Positions 1-9,980 of a DNA stretch of 64,000 bases are shown here, piece after piece (the first letter of the stretch is position 1; every line of letters starts with the position of its first letter). A program made the translations under genes and the position numbers. A model generated the notes under the pieces. That model did no database searches. It was not told where the DNA came from and was given only the letters and a program-made list of their open reading frames with translations. This DNA is from Pezicula radicicola (Eukaryota > Ascomycota > Leotiomycetes > Helotiales > Dermateaceae). The DNA is taken from assembly GCA_003008705.1 (NCBI GenBank), contig PDUO01000071.1:124001-188000 (forward strand). Reading direction: 5' to 3'.

Positions 1-771
1 CCGTACAAGTAGATTCGATCCGGAAACGTTGGCCCACCGCCGACTCCATGTCATAGGTTCATCGTATCTGTGATCGAGCCTAGAATTGTAATGTAAGTGG
101 ACATCAAATAGCGTCTCGGAGTCAGTCTCAATAGAAGATTCCGATAGCTCGGGGTAAGGAGAGGCAGCTCTGGATGACGAACTTCTGCTCGGTTGATTCG
201 AAGCCTCCATATTGCGCTCCTCTTCCCTGGTCATCCTTCCAGTTGCTTCTGCGATAAATGGTGCGCGTTCATCTTTGGTCCCGGAATCCGATGTCCTCCC
301 AATGGAATCTTTGACAATTCCGATAATGAAATGTGCAAATATGAGAGCAGATAAGGCCCACCCAAGATCATTGTGCGAGGCTTTTGGGTACAGATCCGGA
401 GTTCTGGAGTTATATGCCAAACCAAAAATCGTGCCGATGCCGTGAAGACCGAGGAATGCGATCTGAGACGGATATCGGAGATTTGACTTTGCGATATTGA
501 GCATCATAGCTAGCTTAAATCAATTCTCTGGGCTGCATTTGACTTCGGAGGGAAACATACAGATGGGTAAAGCGCCGACCCAACCAAGAAACATAAATAT
601 GATGTGGGCATAAAGTAGATTTGATGAAGTGTATTCTCTGAAATAGCTTTCCGCTGGAATCGACGATGAAGATACATCTTCACTGCTTCCGTTCATAAGT
701 GTGGCTGTCAGAGGAAGTGCTTGAGATATCATTGCCACTGCGACGTAGACATGAAAATGAGGCTGCCGCAT
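1..771 (-). CDS. DUF2427/YTP1-like membrane protein, 5' part (runs off left edge)
   Basis: Partial gene. Exon 1 is 771-561 and exon 2 runs from 509 to beyond the window start, with a 51-bp intron (560-510, donor GTATGT, acceptor TAG) joining in phase 1. Residues 1-20 look like a signal peptide. A run with AHIIFMFLGWVGALPI follows, then, across the splice, MMLNIAKSNLRYPSQIAFLG, HGIGTIFGLAYN, TPDLYP and NDLGWALSALIFAHF. This is the layout of the fungal DUF2427 domain found at the N terminus of YTP1-like multispanning membrane proteins; the Ytp1 domain would lie outside the window. After it comes a hydrophilic Ser-rich linker. The reading frame also opens at 855, but the Met at 771 gives the better signal peptide. 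Function is not known for the family. It is probably not part of the biosynthetic cluster. Confidence 0.75.
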
Positions 772-859
772 CGTGCTGACGATGAAATCTTTCCTATTTG
801 ATTGGTAGCTTCGAATAAGAAGTAGTAAAGAACTAGAAGCACGAAGATATGTCAAACGA

Positions 860-2286
860 TTTATGAGAGTGACTTGACAAAGGAAAGAAAGAAGTACTTT
901 ATATACGCATAGTCCTTCCCATAGCTGCGGTCATGTCGGATCTTTATACACGTTGCTTCCATAATTTTTCGCATCTTGCAACTCCAAGAAGTATGCTTGT
1001 AATACGTCATGATATCGGGTACATGGCAAGTCTCGCAAGAGCCGCGAGTGAGGCTGGCTTCATACCCCCTGAATCATCAGCGCTAAGCCAAGATGGGCTA
1101 CATGTTGCGAGACCAATAGAAGGGTTTGTCAGGAGCAAAAATTAGAAATGGCGAGATCAAGTGAAGAATGTTGGAGTGAACTTGCATATACGAAGGCCAA
1201 CTCGGTTACAGCTAGTTAATTCCCTGGAAATAATAGCCTATAGGGCCTTCAGGTAGAGAGCAAGCTAATTTCGCTTATTCCCGGGGCATAGGACAGTGTA
1301 AACACTATTTCTATAGGTTCTCGTTGCCTGGCCACAGCGTGCGTATTGAGCGAATATGGTATACTACCCCTGTAGTCCAATGACTTTTTGCCGTGGCCTT
1401 CGTACAGCTGAATGCTCTTTAGCGCCAGTTTCAGCCACAATTCACGTCGACGCGACGCGACGACACGACATCCTCACCACGGCAGCTCTTCATATTCTCG
1501 TGATCCATCTTTTTCTCCTCACATCGCCTAGAACGCAGATGTTTCTCTCGTATCCAGCATAGCAACGGATCCCACAAGCAAAGACACCCCTCTATTCGCA
1601 ACCTACCACTGCGGTAGGGTACAGGTCCAACTCCCCTCCAAGCCTACAAAACTCAACGAATGCCACTTCTTATCTTCATGTGAACCAGGCGGTGTATTAA
1701 GTGTAGGCTGCGCAAAGCGGGCTGCGCGAAGCCCATAATTCAGGCTACTAGAGCCTATAATTCAGGCTATGCGAAGCCTATAATTTCTATAAAGAATATT
1801 AAATTTAGCTAACATCTTTTATATAGTGTACGTTTAAAACCGGTATATTCCGGCTTGGCGATATAAACGATACTTAATCTGTGTCGTGCTAATTACTTAA
1901 AAAGTCTCGACGTATCGTTTAACAATCTTTATCCACAACTTCATAACTTACTCCATAGCCTCTTGAACTTGACTGTCAGGGCTTCTCAGTATGTAATTCA
2001 CGGAAACCATTGTGAAAAAATTGGGATGTTCATTAGTACAGGAGATCTCCTAATTGTTAATCGAGAAGGAAGTGATGCTAAAGAGGTACATGTCAAGTAG
2101 CTAGAGAAGAACGACTTCTTTTCGTATTCAGCTAAATGATTGTAATTGGTGATCTGCTATGTATGAAATAGGAGATAACCCAACGCATTTTTTCAATCTG
2201 GTACACCCAATTGGTGTATAGCATAGAATGGTCTTTTTCTAAAAGCTCCACTTGCTACAATACATAGTAGCCTTCCTTCTAGCTAA
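860..2286. other. Intergenic, no supported gene
   Basis: Apart from the MITE at 1189-1404 I see no gene. Around 1705-1785 there are short imperfect repeats of the type ATTCAGGCT..AGCCTATA. The rest is moderately AT-rich sequence between two minus-strand genes. Confidence 0.5.
1189..1404. mobile_element. MITE, TA-flanked, CGAAGGCC-type terminal inverted repeats (diverged copy)
   Basis: A 216-bp element with ends TACGAAGGCC and GGCCTTCGTA and a TA at each edge. It shares the internal words TCGTTGCCTGGCCACAGC and GACTTTTTGCCG with the better kept copy at 8241-8495, so it is a diverged member of the same non-autonomous family. No coding capacity. TA targets suggest mobilisation by a Tc1/mariner-type transposase (inference). 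Confidence 0.65.
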
Positions 2287-3288
2287 CTATTGGTCAAAAA
2301 AAGCCAACACTCGCACCTCGATACTCTCCCTCATATAGTCATTTTCATGAGCTGGATCTTGGAATGCAGAATGCGGATTCCTCCTTGCGCGGCCGTCGGT
2401 AACCGAATCAAAATTCTTGAACAACATCGGCTCATCAGGGCGCTGGGTATACTTAAAGTACCACAGGTGGTCTGGGTTTGGTTTGCAGGCAACTTTCTCG
2501 TCGATAGCGTTAGGATAGACCATTGTTACCGGAACAAGATCCTTCTCAGCCACGGAACGTGCATCAACGACAGCAAAAGGATCCTTAAGGATAGTCTTAA
2601 TAGGGCGCCATACCTGTAGTAGTAATTGTAAGTAATCATTTCCTTTTAATAAATTTGAAGATGGTGGTATATTTTTATACTTACGTTGATGATCTGATAC
2701 CGCTTTTTGACAAGCTCGTCCGCCTCATCCGGAAAGTATCTTCTGACTCGGTTCGGTGCGTCGGCGTAAGACTGATCGATGTGAGCGTTGTATGTTGGGC
2801 CGCGACCAGGCACAGTTCCATCAGCGGCCTCCACGGGTTGACGGCGGATTGCGTGGTTGAAAACGAACGTCCGCGAGGCCCCAGTAACCTCCTTCACTAG
2901 CTGTTCAGTTTCAGGGTAGTATTCCGCCTTGATTTTCTCGACGTCAAGGAAATCCTTCTCCTTGCTTTCGTGCTTGACAAACTGAAAGCCATGAGTGTCA
3001 AGAGTATATTTATCCTCCTCTCCGGAAATATCATGTATAACAACAGGCAATGATGTCATGGGTCCGAGAACAGTTCCTGGGCGACTTTGGCTCTTAGAAT
3101 CAGATTCTGCTGCGGCTGAGAGCAACTTACCCCATATAGTAAGGAGGAACTGGTTTATCGCCATCAAGGGCAAAGTACATCATATCGTAAGTAACATCGT
3201 GCTTTGCAGGCTTTGTTGGCTGAACATGAATTTTGGCGCCTTGGCTTATGTCAAGGCCTGGAGCATATTGAGTAGAAACAGTAGCCAT
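2287..3288 (-). CDS. Fe(II)/2OG-type oxygenase of the AsaB/NvfI/CmcJ family
   Basis: Three exons, 3288-3131, 3084-2685 and 2613-2287, with introns of 46 and 71 bp joining in phases 2 and 0, give a 294-residue protein. This is the usual length for the fungal AsaB/NvfI family (the 7-alpha-cephem-methoxylase/GA4-desaturase-like group). Family landmarks are present: KHESKEKDF, EVTGASRTFVFNHAIRR, an HID iron-ligand pair in HIDQSYADAPNRVRR, NVWRPIKT, LVPVTMVYPNA, LWYFKYTQRPDEPMLFKNFD, and a C-terminal PHSAFQDP with a second iron-ligand His followed by RESIEVRVL. Members tailor fungal secondary metabolites (NvfI in novofumigatonin, AsaB in aspergillic acid). The first-intron acceptor (CCAAAG) is chosen because it alone keeps frame. 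It lies 6.7 kb outside the core cluster with a flippase between, so membership is possible but unproven. Confidence 0.8.
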
Positions 3289-3479
3289 GGTTGAAGATAC
3301 CTTGAGAAATGTTTAGTTTTCCTTGTCGAAACGGTATAGTGGTATCCTCTTGACCTTAAATAATACCTATATATGCTGCGTTCCTTTGCATATGCTCGCC
3401 GGTCGCTCCTACTATGGGCTGATATCCTCCCCAAAACATGTGTTCCGGTGGCTCCGTTGTAACACTAGGTACGTTTTTG

Positions 3480-4030
3480 CAAAAAAAGTCTCCGGGGGCT
3501 TATTGTTTCGGCGCCCGAGTGTTTTTATTTCGGTGCCCGGGTCTTTTATTTTAGTGCCTAAATGTTTATAATAAATATTATTAGAAATCTAGAAGTAATA
3601 CTTCTTAGAAGGGGGTATAATAGAGAAGAAGAATATTTTAAAAAGAAAAATAATTACTATGAAATTTCTTATATCTTAGTAAATTCTTAATAGAAAAAAT
3701 TTCTTATTTTAAAGATTATAATTAAATAACTTTATATAATATAAGGAGATACTAAGATATAAATTAATTTAAACTTTAATTAAAAAATAACTAATAAAAT
3801 ACTTTAAGTTTACTTAGTATACCTTAATTAAAAAATTATATCTTTATTTACTTTTTTATTTTAATAAGTATATAATATAAGAAAAAGTAATTATTTAATA
3901 AAAAATCTATAATAATATAAGGTATTATAAAGTTATTATAAAATTACTACTTATTAGAGGGTGATTTTCAAGTTATAGTTTTTAAATTATAGTTATAATT
4001 GAAAATAACAATAAACTTATAAAGAACTTT
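3480..4030. other. AT-rich, probably RIP-affected intergenic block
   Basis: From about 3560 the sequence becomes strongly AT-rich with no open frame, as expected for RIP-degraded repeat remains. At 3505-3560 three imperfect copies of a word like TTTCGGTGCCCG precede it. No gene is supported. Confidence 0.55.
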
Positions 4031-4032
4031 AA

Positions 4033-7000
4033 CTACATTAGCGGGATTCTTTCCCCTGTTGTATCCACCGGCTCATCGCTATATCTATTCGAGATCCATT
4101 CTAACTCTAACGCGGTAGTCTCGTTGTAGCGCGCCATGAAGGCGTTGTCCTGCTCCAGCTCCTGAAAAACATCCGTATCTGTTGGAAAAAAAGCCTTTCT
4201 CAATGCGCTGATGCTAAACTCGTATATATATACACAAATGATAATGAAAATCAAAGTCAACCACCACGTCGGATTTTGTCCGAAGCCTGTAAAGAAGCCT
4301 CCTCGTACATGGTAAGCTGTCGTGAGGGGATAGGCTGCAGCAAATATGAGGTTCCAGAGAAAAGGCGCCCCGACAGTCAAAAACATGGTGATGGCCGCGA
4401 CAATCGACTTGTTGTGCATCTCGAGTACTAGAAGCTTCAGACTGACAATAATGACGACCGCGACGAAGTTGAGATCACCCATCGAGAACAGGGTGTTATC
4501 TTTTGTAGTTTCCGCACGTCCGAAGAGAGTGAGCATGGAGAAAAACACAATGCACGATTCGGAGACCGCCATAGCCGTCCATCCGAGATAGATCCAAATA
4601 TTGAAGCCACCATTTCTCTGGCCCATAGATATGTATAGCTCGGGCACAGCTAGAAGCGTGGAGGCTGCAAGATCTTTGTCGAAGACCCCAATGCACATGA
4701 CGGATAGCGATGTGAAGAGGGTGTTGAACTGCGTCGCACTCAAAGGCTCGTACAGACTCGTACCAGTATATCCAACCCACCGTTGGAAGAGAGATTGACT
4801 CAAATAGAAGACGACCTCTTTCCATAGCGTGCCCAGAATATATTTGCATGTCCGGACATAATTCCACCTTCCGTGAACCAAAAGAAGCTTCGGCAGAAAT
4901 CTGAATTGCGCAATGGAGTAATCGGAATTGCGGGCTGCCTGGAAACCCTCTTTTCCCGTGATGCCAATGCCTACATGAGCTTCTTGGATCATTGCTATGT
5001 CGTTTGCGCCGTCACCTACAGCCAAAGTAACTGCGTTGGGCATTCGAATTTTGATCCCGCGCACAACCTGCGCTTTTTGGCTGGGTTGAGTACGACAGCA
5101 GATCACAGAGTCTGCTAAAACTGCCAAGTCAAAGAATCTTGCTTTGAGAGATACAATGGATTCGTTGAAAATGGTTGTCAAAGTATGACCGTCAATGACA
5201 ACTACGCTGTGTTCAGCTGAGTTGAGAGACGAAATGTGGGACTCAATCGCTTCCACTATATTGCCAGATTGATTGTCATCGGAGAGATCCAGTATCGTGG
5301 AATTCTCTTTTATGAGACCACAAGAATGGCCGATGTTGATGGCAGTTTCTCGTTTATCGCCAGTCAGCATCCAAACTTTGATATTGGCACGGAGGAGCTT
5401 GTCGATTGAACCGGGCACACCGCGCTGTAGCTTATCTTCAACGGCAGTCGCGCCAGCAAGCTCGAAGTTGACCTCAATGAGCTCTGCCACCTTTTCCGTC
5501 ATCTCTTCGTTCTCGTCAAGACTTGCGGTAGCTGCATCCCACTTCACTCTCCACTCTTCGTATTCTGCCTTGTCGAGAAAGCGATACGCATATAGAAGAG
5601 TGCGGAGGCTTTCGTTCGCAAATCTGGTGACGCTGGAAACGCAATTCTCAAGATCCAATTGGCCATCTCCATCCAGTACTGCCCCTATATTACCACCTTG
5701 GTCGACTTGCTCCCCTAGTCTGTGAGATCGAACACTGGTCTCCGTAGTAGATTTCGACAATTTCAGTCGCTCCATGACAACAGAATCGGCACCTTTGCAG
5801 ATGATACATATTCTGCCATCGGGGAATCTCACGATAACTGACATACGTCTCCTATCATTCGAAAAGTCGATAACGTTCAGAACCTTGTAAGTCTCGGTTC
5901 TAATGGATGTATCTTTTGAGGTGGAGAGCGATAGAGTAATGGAGTCGTGATCGCGGCTGCGCATAAAAACTCCCATGGCCTGGGCGGCTCTGATCAATGC
6001 AAGCTCATCCGGGGATGATGACTGAAAGTCTATAGTAATGCCATCTTGTGAGATCTCTGGAACACAGCTATGACAAAGTGCCATACAAACCAGCATCAAC
6101 ATCGCTTTTTGCCCAAATGCAGAGTCTGGCCTCTCTGACAAGTGTCTCATCATTTCTTTTGTGCTCCTCTCGGACCCTGATCGCTGTTCTAAAATGGGAT
6201 TGAACAGTTTTGGCCGTTCCGCCGCTCGAATGTGGTCTTGATTGAGATCTCCCGCATCTTCGTGTGCCCAAATGCCTCCAGCAACGTACATCTTCCGGAA
6301 TTTCATCTCGTTGGCGGTCAGCGTTCCGGTCTTATCGGAAAAGATATGCGTAATCTGTCCTAGCTCCTCATTGATGGTTGACGTTCTGGCTTCGCAAGGG
6401 ATGTTTGACGCTTCATCGTACATGTCGAGGTCCGAGCTGAGGAAGAAGATCTGTACAAGCTTGATCATTTCCATGCTGATGTATAACGAAAGGGGTACCA
6501 TTGTAGCAAACATAATAAGGAAACCAAAAATCGACTCATGAGTTGGGACAGTCGCGCCAGAAAGATAAAATAGCTTGTTTTCGATGTCAGATTTCCAGAT
6601 TTGATATGCAAGGGTATTATACAATGATAATCCAAGCACAAATAATGCCACAACAAAAACGATCTTGTTGACCATGTATTGTAGGCGGGGAGCTTTTATG
6701 TGAGCCTGTCCATCGCCATTCGCATTCAACCGAATCTTGCATTCTTGTCCGGAATACACAACCATCGCGGTTGCTTCGGAAATGTTTCGCAGAACGCTGC
6801 CTCGATATACAACATTGTCATTGTTCAAGGGCGAATCTTGGTCATTGACAGTTACCCTGCCTTTAAAGCTGGAGACATCCGGATGTGGATCTTCGATGAT
6901 GAACTTGACTGAACAGTTGACAAGTTTGGCAGGTGTAGCGCACGCTTCAGCAACGGCCTTGTCCACCCTCTTTATCTTGAGGTTAGTTTCCCCATCCAAA

Positions 7001-7713
7001 GCTATGGTCTCGACGTGAGCGACATTGTTCCCTCCACGACTTGTTGAACTCAATAGCACAATGTCTGCCGGCACTGCCTCGTCGCGCTGGAGTCTGATGA
7101 TATCCCCAACTACCAGTGAACGCCATTGTGTTTTCCGCCAATTTAAGCTCCCAGATATTGCGGGCGTCCTCTTGTCGAGTGACAGAACCACCTGGCGGTT
7201 CTCTTGGCTGTCTAATCGATGTCTTCTGTAATCATCAAATCCCTCCTTCGCCATAGAGATGCCAACAAAAATCATCAAGGGTATGATATTCGTCTTGTTT
7301 CCAATTGTACTGAGTCCGGGAATGAGCTGCATGAGCGCAAAACACAGAAAGTAAAAATTTGCAAGCTTGGAAAATTGGGCGAAGAGTTGCCTAGGCAGAA
7401 ACGTCAACGGAGTATATCTATTAGATCGTATCCAGTTCTTTACGAATGGTCTACCGGTCCGTTCATCAACCAGCGGCGTCGTTCGAAGGGCGTTGATTTC
7501 AACATGTCTAAACCCTTTAGTGCGGTCTTGCCCTCTTGAGTAGGATGATATCTTGACTTGTGCCCAGAATTTTCTCAGGACCGAAATCGGATTCGAGCTG
7601 TTGGGTAGGTTTTGGACGTAAGAGAACAGTGAGCCTTGCTGAGCCTCATTCTGCAGTAAGGGTAGTTGAATGTCCGATGAAGATTCCGAGCTTCGACGAG
7701 AAACAGATGAGAG
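4033..7713 (-). CDS. P4-type ATPase, Dnf3-like phospholipid flippase
   Basis: One open frame of about 1226 codons reads 7713 to 4033; the true start lies in one or more 5' exons I could not fix (a frame ending near 7732 and carrying HVKLFDFSSVREHHPGKD is a good candidate for exon 1). Landmarks: LVDERTGRPFVKNWIRSNRY then FLPRQLFAQFSKLANFYF, DGETNLK (actuator), FSDKTGTLT with the phosphorylated Asp near residue 458, KGADSVVMERL (nucleotide binding), MLTGDKRETAINIG and VGDGANDIAMIQEA, followed by six C-terminal membrane spans. The PGLSTIGNKTNIIPLM..GISMAKEGFDD stretch resembles Dnf3 more than Drs2, Dnf1/2 or Neo1. Such enzymes move phospholipid to the cytosolic leaflet of Golgi/endosomal membranes. 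It sits between two secondary-metabolism-type genes. Confidence 0.88.
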   Translation of the reverse strand, partial: LSSVSRRSSESSSDIQLPLLQNEAQQGSLFSYVQNLPNSSNPISVLRKFWAQVKISSYSRGQDRTKGFRHVEINALRTTPLVDERTGRPFVKNWIRSNRYTPLTFLPRQLFAQFSKLANFYFLCFALMQLIPGLSTIGNKTNIIPLMIFVGISMAKEGFDDYRRHRLDSQENRQVVLSLDKRTPAISGSLNWRKTQWRSLVVGDIIRLQRDEAVPADIVLLSSTSRGGNNVAHVETIALDGETNLKIKRVDKAVAEACATPAKLVNCSVKFIIEDPHPDVSSFKGRVTVNDQDSPLNNDNVVYRGSVLRNISEATAMVVYSGQECKIRLNANGDGQAHIKAPRLQYMVNKIVFVVALFVLGLSLYNTLAYQIWKSDIENKLFYLSGATVPTHESIFGFLIMFATMVPLSLYISMEMIKLVQIFFLSSDLDMYDEASNIPCEARTSTINEELGQITHIFSDKTGTLTANEMKFRKMYVAGGIWAHEDAGDLNQDHIRAAERPKLFNPILEQRSGSERSTKEMMRHLSERPDSAFGQKAMLMLVCMALCHSCVPEISQDGITIDFQSSSPDELALIRAAQAMGVFMRSRDHDSITLSLSTSKDTSIRTETYKVLNVIDFSNDRRRMSVIVRFPDGRICIICKGADSVVMERLKLSKSTTETSVRSHRLGEQVDQGGNIGAVLDGDGQLDLENCVSSVTRFANESLRTLLYAYRFLDKAEYEEWRVKWDAATASLDENEEMTEKVAELIEVNFELAGATAVEDKLQRGVPGSIDKLLRANIKVWMLTGDKRETAINIGHSCGLIKENSTILDLSDDNQSGNIVEAIESHISSLNSAEHSVVVIDGHTLTTIFNESIVSLKARFFDLAVLADSVICCRTQPSQKAQVVRGIKIRMPNAVTLAVGDGANDIAMIQEAHVGIGITGKEGFQAARNSDYSIAQFRFLPKLLLVHGRWNYVRTCKYILGTLWKEVVFYLSQSLFQRWVGYTGTSLYEPLSATQFNTLFTSLSVMCIGVFDKDLAASTLLAVPELYISMGQRNGGFNIWIYLGWTAMAVSESCIVFFSMLTLFGRAETTKDNTLFSMGDLNFVAVVIIVSLKLLVLEMHNKSIVAAITMFLTVGAPFLWNLIFAAAYPLTTAYHVRGGFFTGFGQNPTWWLTLIFIIICVYIYEFSISALRKAFFPTDTDVFQELEQDNAFMARYNETTALELEWISNRYSDEPVDTTGERIPLM

Positions 7714-8240
7714 CTACAGCATTCAACTTCATTAGATTCGTTCCTCGTCTGTACAGGGCTCTGGATCCTTACCCGGATGGTGCTCCCTGACGCTAGAGAA
7801 ATCGAAGAGCTTGACGTGATTTCTGAATTTGTTTCGCCGACTGGCGAAATGTTCACCGCTTGTGTTTGCTCTGAATGTAGACATGAATCTGCGGCTGAGG
7901 CAGCCAGAATTCTCGGCCTTCACGGTGCTGCACAGAAGCCAGAGTCTCCAGCTGACGGATAGTGGGTCAGCGCAATAAGATTGTCAAGAATCGCTGAATA
8001 AAGTGTAAGTCTAAATGAAATATACTAAATCCAAGAACAGTCAGATTTTCGATATGTTCTTGGCGGGAAATCTGTCTTACTAATTAGTGGCATCTCTGTA
8101 CTGATTAGTAAAGAGGCGGCACGTTTTGAGTGTGCTGTTCCGCTAAGGCCCAATCGTATTTTTTTGATTACAGTATTGAGTAGACTAGAGACTTCCCGTT
8201 GTCATGTAGCATTGTACAGTAGCTCGTTCCTGCATGCAGA

Positions 8241-8495
8241 TACGGAGGTTGCGGCAAAAAGTCATGGGAATTAGTTATAGGCTAGCTAATGCCCCGGAAA
8301 TAAAATTTAGTGATAAGTTATAGGGCTATGCGATAGGTTACAGTCTATATTCTATTATTTCTAGGGGTATAAGCCTATAGTATGGCCCTAGAAAATAACC
8401 TCTACAGGCTGCTCGTTGCCTGGCCACAGCACCTAAATTAGCGAATACAGGACCCTATACGGGAATTCCCATGACTTTTTGCCGCAACCTCCGTA
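8241..8495. mobile_element. MITE, TA-flanked, CGGAGGTTGCGG terminal inverted repeats
   Basis: Ends are nearly perfect inverted repeats about 29 bp long: TACGGAGGTTGCGGCAAAAA at the left and the reverse complement at the right, each with TA at the outer edge. Length is 255 bp, with no open frame. The internal word TCGTTGCCTGGCCACAGC is shared with the copy at 1189-1404, and the end sequence is related to that of 41280-41543. Confidence 0.85.
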
Positions 8496-8933
8496 CACTA
8501 ACCTCCTAAATCCCTTTTGGCACCTCAGTTATCCGCCTTTATCGTCCTCATCCGGTTCCGGTCCCGGTCCCAAGTTGCAATTGATCGGAACATTCTCCGG
8601 GCGGCGGAAAGTTGTCCCTTCGGCCTTCGGTGCTGCTACGGTCCTAAGTCCATCCTGAACTCGCCTCCAATGGTATTTCCGATACGATTAGTACCTTCCT
8701 TTTTAATTGCGTGTTCTTAGCTAGTAGCTGCGGAAACATGGTTTAATCTTCGAAATCGTATGAGATCTGCGTATTACTGTACCTCCATCAGGCTCCGTAC
8801 AGTATCGTCGGCGGAGTTCCACTTATTTAAAGCATTCCTAGTCTTTCGAGGAAATACCTCCGTATAGGATGATAAGATCTTACTATTACGACATACGAGC
8901 AGCTCGTACCTCCGTATGGAAGCAGGTATCCGA

Positions 8934-8994
8934 TAGGGTTAACCCTAACCTAACCCTAAAATGATCGTACCTAGGGTTAAGTCTAACCCTAATC
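8934..8994. repeat. Interstitial telomere-like repeats, both orientations
   Basis: Within about 60 bp there are TAGGGTTAACCCTAACC, TAACCCTAAAA, CTAGGGTTAAG and CTAACCCTAATCC. These are variants of the fungal telomere unit TTAGGG in both orientations. A related degenerate word occurs near 9296 (TTTAGGGTAACCC). Confidence 0.7.
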
Positions 8995-9980
8995 CCCGCA
9001 AAACTTTAAACTTGGTCAAATCGATCCCATTTCAATCGAATTTTCAAGAGCTCTTGCAACCTTTCAATAATTCCGAGTCGTTCGGGGTAGTTCAACTTCG
9101 GCCCGTGCCGCTACCGTACACTACCGAGCGCAGGGCTACTATGGCGGAACGCTATGGCTTGTAGGTGCCGACGCCACAGCGGTACCATCGCGGCACAGGT
9201 GCCGAGAAAGCCGGGTAGGACCTGTCAGGCTTACGCTTATACATTACATTCTACTGTATTGGTGTATCGGCACAGCGCTGACATGCATTTGATATTTAGG
9301 GTAACCCGAACCCCTATTTGATATTACAGGTGCGATTTTAATTACCCGAATATATTATCCCCCCCTCTACTGCCCTAGTTTCCAATGAGGTACGAGTTCT
9401 AAATGGTTGAATTACCTTACTTGAGATCTTGAGCCTTCTTGCACAGGGCAAGAAATGGTCTATATATCAATTCAAGGGTGTTCATAGAAGGTTCTTAAAG
9501 ATTTTCTAACCTGGCAGTGGCTTAAACAGCACTTTCTCACTGGTTAAACACCCTAGATCTCCTACCCGCCCCTATACTCAAAACATACGCGCTAGCAATT
9601 ATTTAGGTGGGGGGGATAGTAGGTAAGAATTATACGCAGGTAAGCCTCAAGAAACGCAGGTTCGCATCTAATATCCTTAATAGAAGAGCTGACCGGCCTC
9701 TTAACCAATGAACAGACTCTCTCGTGCCTAAGGGAAGATCAAATCTAGAAGATCTTACTTAATCTTTGAACTCCAAACGTTATTAAGGGCATCTTTCTTA
9801 TCTTTGCGAATCGATTAATATTTAAAATCGCATGCAATCCTATGGCACGGCAGCGCGGGGGTAATGCAGTGAGGCTATAATCAAGAGTAGCTCAAAATCC
9901 CGAATCACTTAATCAACATCTTCCGCATCTTATCTTTTTTTACTTGTGTCGGTAGGGCATAGGTCTCCGTCGATACAACA

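Larger units (their letters stand above)
7714..9980. other. Intergenic with a MITE and a telomere-like tract
   Basis: Contains the uncertain 5' exon of the flippase gene (to about 7923), the MITE at 8241-8495, a telomere-repeat-like tract at 8934-8994, and a GC-rich patch at 9150-9230. The sequence at 9340-9960 is ordinary, with no gene, and should hold the promoter of the AflR-like regulator. Confidence 0.5.

Noticed and set aside
5273..5725. 150-codon plus-strand Ser-rich frame
   Set aside because: Antisense shadow of the P4-ATPase.
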